This document shows, in pieces, positions 1 through 7,231 of a stretch of DNA of 16,112 nucleotides. The number at the start of each line of letters is the position of its first letter. The first letter of the stretch is position 1. Source of the DNA: an uncultured Clostridiaceae bacterium (GTDB taxonomy: Bacteria; Bacillota; Clostridia; Clostridiales; Oxobacteraceae); NCBI GenBank assembly GCA_937900065.1, contig CALCDS010000230.1, forward strand, positions 1 to 16,112, in the 5' to 3' direction. Below the pieces are notes generated by a model that saw only the letters and a list, made by a program, of their open reading frames with translations, was not told the origin of the DNA and ran no database searches. The position numbers and the translations under genes are program-made.

Positions 1-6
1 ATATTG

Positions 7-39
7 TTGATTTTTGAGCATCCTTGTTCGCCCGTTCAC
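7..39 (-). repeat. Copy A of a ~33-nt motif (GTGAAC...AAAATCAA)
   Basis: On the minus strand this stretch begins GTGAACGGG and ends GCTCAAAAATCAA. It matches the stretch at 1398-1429 at about 23 of 33 positions with one one-base gap, and eight of the nine mismatches are transitions. It lies just downstream of the chain-length gene, so it may sit ahead of another minus-strand gene beyond the left edge. A weak hairpin can enclose it (GAGC at 60-57 with GCTC at 19-16, plus CTT/AAG). The function is unknown: protein-binding site, RNA element or a decayed repeat are all possible. Confidence 0.4.
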
Positions 40-93
40 GCTTTTTAAGTTCTAAGGCTCATTAAGGTAATTTTTATATCTAAAGTTTGCTAT

Positions 94-1353
94 CTATAAA
101 GTATAATAGCCAAGCATGCCCACGCCTGTATCTTTAAATTCATCCGTCATCCTTGTAACATCACTCAGGCTTACACGGTCCTTTTCAACCGACATCACTG
201 CGCAGTCGCAATGGTTCAATATGAGAAGTACCCTGTCAAAGCTCATATACTGAGGAATGTTGAGTATCAGTATATCATAATTGTCACGGACATCGTTTAT
301 AATCCTCATCATGCTGCCATCCGCCAAAGGTGTGCGTCCTATGTCCTTTTGGGTGCCAAATGCCATCACATCAAGATTTTCTATATCGGAATTGCATACA
401 GTCTCTTTTACATCCGTCTTCTTGCCATACAGCAAATCGCTTAGACCAAATTCAAGCTTTGATTTCTCGTTTACCGGAATGCCTAAGGAGGATTTATTCA
501 AATCGATTACAAGCACTTTTTTGCCAAGCCTTGCCAGATAGGTTGCGATATCATAAACAGATTTTGAATCCCCAGACTTGGAGAGATTTATATCGGCAAG
601 TATTTTTTGCGAATTCCCCTTCAGTCTTAAAAGGACCCGTGCGGAAAGTTCAGCTATACTTTCTTCTCCTTTTGCAGTACCAAGATAGTCCATTCCAAAC
701 AAGTTCTTTATTTCATTCTTTCCCTTTATCCTGTCATCAAACAAAAGCATCAGGAATACAGCGATCAATCCCAGTCCAAATCCGGTCACCCCTCCGCTTA
801 TCAGGCTCTTTTTGTAATCTTTGTTTACAGGATATGGCTCTTTGTCCTCAGTTATAACGACCAGATTTTCAACCTTGAACATTTCCTTGGAAATATCCTT
901 GATAACAGGAAAGGCATTCGAAGCTATATCAGAAACGAGCTTCCTGTCGGATCCTTCCACGGTTATCTCAACTTTTTGGTGCTGGTCATCCGCTTTTGCG
1001 GACAACATGTTGCTTATTGCATTTTTATCCAAGTTATTTCCTACTGCTTTGGCTATTTTTTCGTCAACATCATCATTTTTAGCCAAATCAGCTATAACAA
1101 ATGATAGATTCGTTACAAACTTGCCATCCTTGCTCACAACTGTTTGAGGCCCTACTAAAATCACCCTTGTCTGCCTGTATACGGGTTTATTTATAAGAGT
1201 AAACACCTCGCTCAGTATGATGCATAAAGCCGCCAATGCAATTACGATCCACTTTCTTTCCCAAAAGTATTTCAGAAAATCCCTAATATCCATGATACTT
1301 TTACCATTCCCTTTCCATAAGCATAATTCAGGTTCATTTCCCATACCTGGCAT
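94..1353 (-). CDS. Wzz-type chain-length protein fused to degenerate BY-kinase-like domain
   Basis: Polysaccharide co-polymerase that would set chain length of the exported polymer together with the Wzy-type protein encoded upstream. The 419-residue protein has a short cytoplasmic start, a first membrane segment at about 35-55, an extracytoplasmic region of about 130 residues, a second membrane segment at about 186-206 and a cytoplasmic CpsD/BY-kinase-like domain at about 235-419. The nucleotide-binding motifs are eroded. The Walker A equivalent reads SGDSKSV (260-266) instead of the usual PGEGKST. The Walker A' keeps its Asp (VLVIDLN, 280-286). The Walker B equivalent reads ILILN (361-365), with Asn where Asp is expected, and the following TPP is IPQ. 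There is no C-terminal tyrosine cluster; the protein ends GYYTL. I infer a structural rather than active kinase domain. Start: the ATG at 1353 has AGGGA about 8 nt upstream. The ATG at 1293 (MDIRDFL) fits the family N-terminus better but has a poorer ribosome site, so the start is unsettled. Confidence 0.85.
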   Translation of the reverse strand: MPGMGNEPELCLWKGNGKSIMDIRDFLKYFWERKWIVIALAALCIILSEVFTLINKPVYRQTRVILVGPQTVVSKDGKFVTNLSFVIADLAKNDDVDEKIAKAVGNNLDKNAISNMLSAKADDQHQKVEITVEGSDRKLVSDIASNAFPVIKDISKEMFKVENLVVITEDKEPYPVNKDYKKSLISGGVTGFGLGLIAVFLMLLFDDRIKGKNEIKNLFGMDYLGTAKGEESIAELSARVLLRLKGNSQKILADINLSKSGDSKSVYDIATYLARLGKKVLVIDLNKSSLGIPVNEKSKLEFGLSDLLYGKKTDVKETVCNSDIENLDVMAFGTQKDIGRTPLADGSMMRIINDVRDNYDILILNIPQYMSFDRVLLILNHCDCAVMSVEKDRVSLSDVTRMTDEFKDTGVGMLGYYTL

Positions 1354-1378
1354 TGCAATATCCCTATTTTCCCTTTAA

Positions 1379-1407
1379 ATTCTATTTAACAAAAACATTG
1401 ATTTTAA
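1379..1407 (-). promoter_or_regulatory. Candidate sigma-A promoter for the chain-length gene
   Basis: On the minus strand, TTAAAA (1407-1402), a 17-nt spacer and TAGAAT (1384-1379) give a plausible promoter about 25-30 nt ahead of the upstream start codon. The -35 box overlaps the repeated motif at 1398-1429, so a factor bound there could affect initiation. It would let this gene be expressed apart from the rest of the operon. Evidence is box match and spacing only. Confidence 0.4.
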
Positions 1408-1440
1408 GCAATCCCGCTTACCTGTTCACTATGATTGCTC
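1398..1440 (-). repeat. Copy B of the ~33-nt motif, inside a hairpin
   Basis: On the minus strand 1429-1398 reads GTGAACAGG to TTAAAATCAA and is the partner of the copy at 7-39. Flanking arms GAGCAATC (1440-1433) and GATTGCTT (1413-1406) can pair over 8 bp with one G-T wobble, placing the GTGAAC motif in the loop. The element occupies the 3' part of the gap after the GT4 gene stop and overlaps a candidate -35 box. Whether it acts as DNA or RNA cannot be told here. It lacks a T-tract and is a poor terminator. Confidence 0.4.
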
Positions 1441-1470
1441 AAAAAATCAGCATCATACTTCAGCAGAGCC

Positions 1471-2550
1471 TTATTTTAATATATCAACATAAAGGTTGTA
1501 CATGCTTTTAACATTGTCCGACCAATTGTAATTTTTTGATACAAATTTTCTTCCGGCCTCTCCCATGTTTTCTCTTAAAGAGACGTCCACAACCAGCTTT
1601 TCCAAAGCATCAGCAATGGAGTGGATGTCCTTTGGCTTTACAAGAAACCCTGTCTTCCCGCCTGCGACGACTTCCGGTATTCCTCCGGCATCTGATGCCA
1701 CGACAGGCAATCCGCAGGCTTCAGCCTCAAGCGCAGCGACTCCGAACGACTCATTTAAAGAAGGCATAAGGAATATGTCCATCATGTTTAAATATTCAGG
1801 TACCTTGTCGTTCGGTACTCTGCCTATAAATCTTACATCATGGGATATATTCAAATCATTGCACAATTTCACCATCTCATCTTTTTGGGTCCCTGATCCG
1901 ACAATTAAAAGCTCTGTATTCCTATATTTTTTATGCAATTCATAAAAAGCCTGAATGCCGTATCTTATGCCGTATACTTCCTCCAAAGATTTAACCATTC
2001 CTATGACGATGTTTGAATTATTATTTGCTTTGCCCTTTTGGGGGCAGAATGATTTTAGGTCGATTCCAAACGGAATAGTATACACTTTTTTATCCGTATA
2101 TAGCATGGTCTCTTTAGTCAATGCCATGCTTGTTGAAGTTATGTAATCGGCTTTTTTTAGATTGTACTTTACCATGGACTTAAATAATGCATTTCTTTTA
2201 GGGGCGTTAAATATATCCGTGCCCCAGGTTGATATGACATATGGATGAAATCCCAAAAGCGCTCCTGTAAGCCCATAGCCTGTTGCATAATGAGCATGAA
2301 GTATGTCGGGTCCTGCGGCTTTGATGATTTTTTTAACCTCGCCGCATTTCAATATATAGCTCTTGTTTTTAGGCTCTGAGGGCAGTTTGCCGTATTCACT
2401 TTTCAATGGCTTTACATAATGCACATTGACGCCTTCTATATCATATCTGTCAAAGCTTATAACATCAATGATGCAGCCCTTATCCCTCATAGCTTTTGCC
2501 CATCTCTGGGTATGCGTGCTTGCGGCATTAGCAAGATAACATATTTTCAT
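1471..2550 (-). CDS. GT4-family glycosyltransferase
   Basis: Predicted retaining glycosyltransferase with a GT-B fold that would add one sugar to the lipid-linked repeat unit at the inner face of the membrane. The N-terminal acceptor domain starts MKICYLANAASTHTQRWA. The C-terminal donor domain carries IGMVKSLEEVYG and the EX7E motif (NESFGVAALE), followed by CGLPVVASDAGGIPEVV, all typical of GT4 (glycosyl transferases group 1). The length of 359 residues is normal. The ATG at 2550 is chosen because GGGGAG lies 8 nt upstream; the in-frame GTG at 2559 directly abuts that site. It overlaps the end of the Wzy-type gene by 23 nt, indicating translational coupling. Donor and linkage cannot be read from sequence. 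No membrane segment is evident. Confidence 0.9.
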   Translation of the reverse strand: MKICYLANAASTHTQRWAKAMRDKGCIIDVISFDRYDIEGVNVHYVKPLKSEYGKLPSEPKNKSYILKCGEVKKIIKAAGPDILHAHYATGYGLTGALLGFHPYVISTWGTDIFNAPKRNALFKSMVKYNLKKADYITSTSMALTKETMLYTDKKVYTIPFGIDLKSFCPQKGKANNNSNIVIGMVKSLEEVYGIRYGIQAFYELHKKYRNTELLIVGSGTQKDEMVKLCNDLNISHDVRFIGRVPNDKVPEYLNMMDIFLMPSLNESFGVAALEAEACGLPVVASDAGGIPEVVAGGKTGFLVKPKDIHSIADALEKLVVDVSLRENMGEAGRKFVSKNYNWSDNVKSMYNLYVDILK

Positions 2551-3919
2551 TTTCCGCACTCCCCGCCATAGGCCTTGATATCATCGACTCGAACAGAGCG
2601 CTAAAGACAAAGAAGTATCCGCCTATTATGCTCAATCCTCCAAGCAGCATAGTTTCAAACATCTGTTGGAATATCGAACCCATCAATATCGCAAACACTG
2701 TGACAAGCATCATATGCTTACCCTTGAATTTAAAAAATCCATGTATTATATTATATAAAAACGCGATGTATATCAACAATCCGAAAATTCCAAGTTCAAG
2801 CCACATCCTCAAAAAGGTGTTATGAGGTGTCCTGTCCATTATAATGGATGAATATGAATCAAGTACATCTACCGAATTCCCGATGCCGAAACCAGTTATC
2901 GGTCTGTCGGCGATCGCTTTTGCCGCAGTGCCCCATAATATTCCCCTGCTGCTTAACCCGAACAATCCGCTGCTGAATTTTCCGGAACCTATATGAACTC
3001 CCAAAAACGATTGAAACATCAACACGACCGATATGCATAATATGATGAAGATATATTTCATCTTCCTGTACTTATAAAGCAATATTATCGTACCGGCTAT
3101 CGCAACAGCCCCCCATGAACTTCGTGAAAAAGTCAAAAACAGGTTTGCACCCATGATTAAAAGGCTTATGAAATACAATCCCTTCTGTCTTCTGTCCTTG
3201 CTCTCCAGAAAAAAGTAAAGGGCACACGGTATCGTGAACGTCAGCAACATGCCATGTGTATTCGTATTCGGGAAAACCGAATTCATATAATAATCATAGA
3301 TCTTATCATAGCTAAGATGCTGTGGCAATTGAAATCCGTTATAATTCAATATCATCACGATTATGCCCATTATGCTGAAAAAAAGTCCTACAAAGTTGAA
3401 CGCCTTCAATACTCCTTCAATCCTGTTTTTGCTGTTGGAATACTCGACCGCCCAATCCCATATGAGTATCACTATAGGAAAGGTTATATTATAAAGTGCA
3501 CTGGTCCTCATATTTATCGAATATGGAAACACCATAAAATTAACTATCACATACAAAAAAAGGAGCCGCCCGTTCTTGGTATGGAGTATGCCGTCCACCG
3601 TTATTTTTCTTCTTAAAATAAGAGTCGACAGAAAAATGAAGAAGCAAACCCCAACCGGCAAGATATACTTGTAACTGAAAGACAGCATATTCATAAATGG
3701 TATTGTGAATATGAACAAATAGAAAAGCTTATCGACTATCATCACATTTCTGATAAGATAACCCACCATTGCCGTCAATACGCATACCCAGAATACCTTT
3801 TCAAGGCCGCCCTGATAATCCCCTGCAGCAAACAAGCTGCATAGGATGCCCAAGATTATAAATCCAAATATAAAAGTTATTTTCTTTCTATTGCTTAAAC
3901 CCGTCATCTCGACAAACAT
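2528..3919 (-). CDS. O-antigen polymerase/ligase-like membrane protein (Wzy/WaaL family)
   Basis: A 463-residue polytopic membrane protein with roughly ten to twelve hydrophobic segments, resembling the O-antigen ligase/polymerase superfamily. Supporting motifs are a large non-cytoplasmic loop region, LTFSRSSWGAVAI (the conserved Arg region near the start of the Wzy_C domain), GFGIGN, and PHNTFLRMWLELGIFGLLIY, which matches the HN-x-L-x4-E-x-G pattern of the family. In a gram-positive locus with a Wzz-type partner the likely role is polymerisation of undecaprenyl-linked repeat units on the outer face of the membrane, though a ligase role is not excluded. The ATG at 3919 has AAAGG about 11 nt upstream. 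The next ATG, four codons in, is a possible alternative. It starts 23 nt after the acyltransferase stop and is in the same operon. Confidence 0.85.
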   Translation of the reverse strand: MFVEMTGLSNRKKITFIFGFIILGILCSLFAAGDYQGGLEKVFWVCVLTAMVGYLIRNVMIVDKLFYLFIFTIPFMNMLSFSYKYILPVGVCFFIFLSTLILRRKITVDGILHTKNGRLLFLYVIVNFMVFPYSINMRTSALYNITFPIVILIWDWAVEYSNSKNRIEGVLKAFNFVGLFFSIMGIIVMILNYNGFQLPQHLSYDKIYDYYMNSVFPNTNTHGMLLTFTIPCALYFFLESKDRRQKGLYFISLLIMGANLFLTFSRSSWGAVAIAGTIILLYKYRKMKYIFIILCISVVLMFQSFLGVHIGSGKFSSGLFGLSSRGILWGTAAKAIADRPITGFGIGNSVDVLDSYSSIIMDRTPHNTFLRMWLELGIFGLLIYIAFLYNIIHGFFKFKGKHMMLVTVFAILMGSIFQQMFETMLLGGLSIIGGYFFVFSALFESMISRPMAGSAENENMLSC

Positions 3920-3942
3920 TATCTACACAACCTTTACCGTAT

Positions 3943-4689
3943 TTATTGATTTTCAAGCAACTGGTCATCAGGCACATCCCTCAATACGGATGCAGGGTTT
4001 CCGGCTACGATCTTTTTAGGCTGTACATCCTTTGTCACCACGCTGCCTGCAGCTGCGAAGCCATCCTCATATATCGTCTTTCCAGGCAGCACAGTGGCTT
4101 GAGCTCCTATCCTTCCACCTTTTTTGACCGTAACTCCTTTAAAATGCTTGAACCTTTCACTTGACCTCGCCGCATAATTGTCATTGGTCGTTACAACTCC
4201 AGGCGCGATAAATACATTATCCCCTATTTCAGAATAAGCCGTAATATATGCATTGGTTTCAATCTTGCAATCACAACCTATAGTTGAATGATTTTCAACG
4301 GCAACTCCTCTTCCGATTATGGTCCTGTCGCCTATAGATACATTTTCCCTGACAGTACAAAGATCAGCCAGGAGCACTTCTTTGCCTATTTTGCATCCTG
4401 CATAAATCACAGCACCCGCTCCAATCAAGCACCCATCGCCTATAATCGCAGTACTTAATTCAGTTTCGTTTTTGAATATGCTGTTTGGCGATCTCATAGG
4501 TTCCTTGCCGATTATAGTATTGTCATCTATCCTAACATTATTTCCTATAACAGAACCCTTATGGATAACAACATTATGTCCTATTACACATCCGTTGCCT
4601 AAATTCGCCCCATCTTCAATTACAGCAAAGCAACCTATTTTTACATTGCTCCCGATTACGGCACTTTCGGATATATAATTCATGTTCAT
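3943..4689 (-). CDS. Left-handed beta-helix acyltransferase, WbpD/WlbB-like
   Basis: Predicted sugar N- or O-acetyltransferase of the hexapeptide-repeat class, normally a trimer using acetyl-CoA. Most of the 248-residue protein is imperfect [LIV]-G-x4 repeats (IGSNVKIG, IGHNVVI, IGNNVRI, IGDGCLIGAGAVI, IGRGVAVE, IGDNVFIAPGVV). The C-terminal part, TNDNYAARS through AAGSVVTKDVQPKKIVAGNP, resembles the ends of WbpD/WlbB-type enzymes that acetylate the 3-amino group of UDP-GlcNAc3NA. It is longer than typical WbpD/WlbB (about 190 residues) because of additional N-terminal repeats, so the substrate could differ. Start: the ATG at 4689 has AGGGGTG 6 nt upstream and lies 2 nt beyond the preceding TGA. 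The GTG at 4698 and ATG at 4683 are less well placed. Its position directly after the WlbA-like gene supports a role in the same nucleotide-sugar pathway. Confidence 0.8.
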   Translation of the reverse strand: MNMNYISESAVIGSNVKIGCFAVIEDGANLGNGCVIGHNVVIHKGSVIGNNVRIDDNTIIGKEPMRSPNSIFKNETELSTAIIGDGCLIGAGAVIYAGCKIGKEVLLADLCTVRENVSIGDRTIIGRGVAVENHSTIGCDCKIETNAYITAYSEIGDNVFIAPGVVTTNDNYAARSSERFKHFKGVTVKKGGRIGAQATVLPGKTIYEDGFAAAGSVVTKDVQPKKIVAGNPASVLRDVPDDQLLENQ

Positions 4690-4691
4690 GA

Positions 4692-5795
4692 TCAACACCC
4701 CTGCATATCCAGCGTGGAAAATGAGCCTATAGGAAATTTGACAGGCATGCCTGTCTTTCGGGATTTATATGCTGCAAGCACGATATCCATTGCAACACTC
4801 CCGCTTTCGCCATTTACCAGAGGTTCTCTGCCCTCTCTTATGGACTCTATCATATCTTTAAAAAGTGGAGTATGGCCGAACCCATATACGGTATCAGGGT
4901 CACCCTCTTGGCGTCTTAATACATCGGATTCGCTTTCAGCTCCATCTTCAAATCTCCATGTTTCAATCCTGTTTACGGCAAGGCCTCCAATACATACCGT
5001 ACCTTTCTGGCCGAATATGCTGAGCGTCTCCTCAAGGTTTTTCGGATACACACAGGCACTTCCCTCTATGATGCCTATGGCGCCGTTTTTAAACCTGATG
5101 ATCACAGCCCCGAAATCCTCGCCTTCAATATCCCTTAAATATGTGTCGCACTGTGCATATACGGTATCAACTTCTCCGCCGAGCATCCATTGGAGCAGAT
5201 CGATATCATGTATGCATTGGTTCATCAATGTTCCACCGTCCAGCTTCCAAGTGCCTCTCCATGGAGCTTGTTTATAATAGCTCATGTCCCTGTTCCACAA
5301 TATCCTTGCTGTCCCATTTATGAGCTTTCCAAACCTTCCGTCTTCGAGCGCCTTTCTTGTCATCTGAACTGCTTTGTTAAATCTGTTCTGATGGCATACG
5401 CAAAGCTTCCTGTTGTTTTCCCTTGCGGTCTTCACCATCAAATCGGCATCAGCAGTTGACAATGCGATCGGTTTTTCAACGATCACATTTATTCCGGCAT
5501 TCAAACAATCGAGCGCTATTTTGGCATGATAACCGCTTTCAGTGGCAATCGTGACCACATCGATCTTTTCTTTTTGTATCATCTCGCGGTAATCACGATA
5601 TATATTTATTTTGCTCTGCACTATGCCCTTTTGGGCTAGAAATTCATTGTATATCTTGGATTTTTTCTCTGCCTTGTCCTGCACGACATCACAGAGCGCA
5701 ACCAGCTTAGCATCATCATAATTGTTTGCAATGCCTTCCATATGTTTTTTGGCTATGCGGCCGCAGCCTATTGTTGCAAATCTTAATTTATCCAA
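4692..5795 (-). CDS. Gfo/Idh/MocA oxidoreductase, WlbA/WbpB-like (UDP-GlcNAcA 3-dehydrogenase type)
   Basis: NAD-dependent oxidoreductase likely to oxidise C3 of a UDP-N-acetylhexosaminuronate. An N-terminal Rossmann motif GCGRIA (10-15) is followed by the family EKP motif (107-109), the CHQNRFN segment (134-140) and GGTLMNQCIHDIDLLQWM (187-204), whose His196/Asp197 correspond to the catalytic region of the family. The WRGTWKLDGG stretch and the extended IEGEDFGAV region resemble WlbA/WbpB. Length is 367 residues, normal for the family. Translation starts at a TTG (5795) with GGAGG 9 nt upstream; no nearby ATG competes. It follows the WbpA-type gene by 27 nt, the order seen in wbpAB-type loci. 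WlbA-type enzymes act with a PLP aminotransferase, which is not present in this window. An inositol- or glucose-fructose-type oxidoreductase is less likely in this setting. Confidence 0.82.
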   Translation of the reverse strand: MDKLRFATIGCGRIAKKHMEGIANNYDDAKLVALCDVVQDKAEKKSKIYNEFLAQKGIVQSKINIYRDYREMIQKEKIDVVTIATESGYHAKIALDCLNAGINVIVEKPIALSTADADLMVKTARENNRKLCVCHQNRFNKAVQMTRKALEDGRFGKLINGTARILWNRDMSYYKQAPWRGTWKLDGGTLMNQCIHDIDLLQWMLGGEVDTVYAQCDTYLRDIEGEDFGAVIIRFKNGAIGIIEGSACVYPKNLEETLSIFGQKGTVCIGGLAVNRIETWRFEDGAESESDVLRRQEGDPDTVYGFGHTPLFKDMIESIREGREPLVNGESGSVAMDIVLAAYKSRKTGMPVKFPIGSFSTLDMQGC

Positions 5796-5822
5796 TTTTT
5801 ACATCCTCCATAACGCATTGAT

Positions 5823-7169
5823 TTACAGCCTGTAAATCTTTTCCCTGCCTGTCTTTATATTGGCCATGGCATTTCTGGTATCATATATAACTTTTGACAG
5901 TTTAAGCAATTTCTTATAATCATAGCACGAATGATCGGTAGTGATGACCACGATATCAGCATCTTCAATGAGCTTGTCGTTTATATCACATGTCTCGTAA
6001 CTTTTCCCGTTATACTTGAATTTCTTTATGTACGGGTCGTTTATATATACCTGTGCTCCCTCTTTCTTTAAAAGTTCATTTATCTTAAGCACAGGCGATT
6101 CCCTGAAGTCATCTATATCTTTCTTATATGCTACGCCAAGGAGCAACACTTTTGAACCGTTTAAAGATTTCTTGGATTTATTCAATATCTTCATTATATT
6201 TTCCACGACGAATTCAGGCATATAATTATTTATCTCTCCGGATACTTCAATAAGCTTGGTATGATAATTATATTCCCTGGCTTTCCATGTCAAATAATAC
6301 GGATCGATCGGTATGCAGTGGCCTCCAAGTCCCGGTCCCGGATAAAAAGGCATGAACCCATATGGTTTGGTTGCAGCCGCATTTATGACTTCCCAAATAT
6401 CTATGCCCATCCTGCTGCAAAGTATTGCCATTTCATTTGCCAATGCTATGTTTATATTTCTAAATGTATTCTCGAGTATCTTTTCCATTTCCGCAACTGC
6501 AGGTGACGATACCGTATATATCTCGCCTTCCAGAACATTTCTGTAAAGCGCAGCTGCTATTTCAGTGCATTCCGGAGTCACTCCGCCTACAACCTTAGGA
6601 GTATTCTTTGTTTTGAACTTCTTGTTGCCAGGGTCTACCCTTTCAGGCGAAAATGCAAGGAAGAAGTCAACTCCGCACTTTAGACCGCTCGACTCAAGTA
6701 TCGGTTTTACTACTTCTTCAGTCGTTCCGGGATATGTCGTGCTTTCAAGCACCACGAGCATTCCCTTATGGATGTTCTTTGATACGCTTTTCGTAGAATT
6801 AACTACATATGATATATCAGGCTGCATATACTTATCAAGAGGCGTCGGCACGCAAATCGTGACTGTGTCCACATCCTTTATGAAGCTGTAATCAGTTGTA
6901 GCTTTCAGCCTTCCTTTTTTCACAAGTTCTGCCAACTCTTTGTCGACCACATCGCCTATATAATTATGTCCGGCATTTACTGCATCGACTTTGCTTTTTT
7001 GCACATCAAAGCCTATCACAGTATAACCTGCCTTTGCTTTTTCCACGGCTAAAGGAAGTCCAACATATCCAAGTCCCACAACGCCGATTACAGCAGTTTT
7101 ATCCGTTATTTTTGAATAAAGTTCTTTTCCCATCTGGCTAAGCTTGTTAGCTTCATTGTTTGAACTCAT
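5823..7169 (-). CDS. wbpA: UDP-N-acetylhexosamine 6-dehydrogenase (WbpA/WecC family)
   Basis: NAD-dependent four-electron oxidation of C6 of a UDP-N-acetylhexosamine to the uronic acid, probably UDP-GlcNAc to UDP-GlcNAcA given the WlbA-like neighbour. The 448-residue protein has a Rossmann motif GLGYVG (32-37), ESTTYPGT (142-149), SPERVDPG (174-181), EKILENTFRNIN with Lys230 and Asn234 in the catalytic region, the catalytic Cys285 in GGHCIP, and the C-terminal UDP-binding domain with GVAYKKDIDDFRESP. These features separate it from plain UDP-glucose dehydrogenases and match the WbpA/TviB/WecC group. A WecC-type UDP-ManNAc dehydrogenase is the main alternative. The ATG at 7169 has a strong AAAAGGAGA site 8 nt upstream. 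The gap to the dehydratase gene is 62 nt and contains only a small hairpin (AAAATC/GATTTT). Confidence 0.88.
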   Translation of the reverse strand: MSSNNEANKLSQMGKELYSKITDKTAVIGVVGLGYVGLPLAVEKAKAGYTVIGFDVQKSKVDAVNAGHNYIGDVVDKELAELVKKGRLKATTDYSFIKDVDTVTICVPTPLDKYMQPDISYVVNSTKSVSKNIHKGMLVVLESTTYPGTTEEVVKPILESSGLKCGVDFFLAFSPERVDPGNKKFKTKNTPKVVGGVTPECTEIAAALYRNVLEGEIYTVSSPAVAEMEKILENTFRNINIALANEMAILCSRMGIDIWEVINAAATKPYGFMPFYPGPGLGGHCIPIDPYYLTWKAREYNYHTKLIEVSGEINNYMPEFVVENIMKILNKSKKSLNGSKVLLLGVAYKKDIDDFRESPVLKINELLKKEGAQVYINDPYIKKFKYNGKSYETCDINDKLIEDADIVVITTDHSCYDYKKLLKLSKVIYDTRNAMANIKTGREKIYRL

Positions 7170-7231
7170 TTTTAATATCTCCTTTTGTTTTAGACTATGT
7201 CAAAATCTCGCGTTGATTTTATACATCTTAA

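Noticed and set aside
427..431. Met in place of the SDR catalytic Tyr in the dehydratase (protein residue 427) as a sign of inactivation
   Set aside because: Met at this position is normal in the large WbpM/PglF-type dehydratases, which use an SMK triad.
330..857. Long plus-strand open frames opposite the minus-strand genes (for example 330-857, 4714-5277, 7509-7943)
   Set aside because: All are opposite strongly conserved proteins, lack ribosome sites and have low-complexity or implausible compositions.
7202..7220. AAAATC/GATTTT hairpin between the dehydratase and 6-dehydrogenase genes
   Set aside because: Only 6 bp with mostly A-T pairs and no T-tract; not separable from chance.
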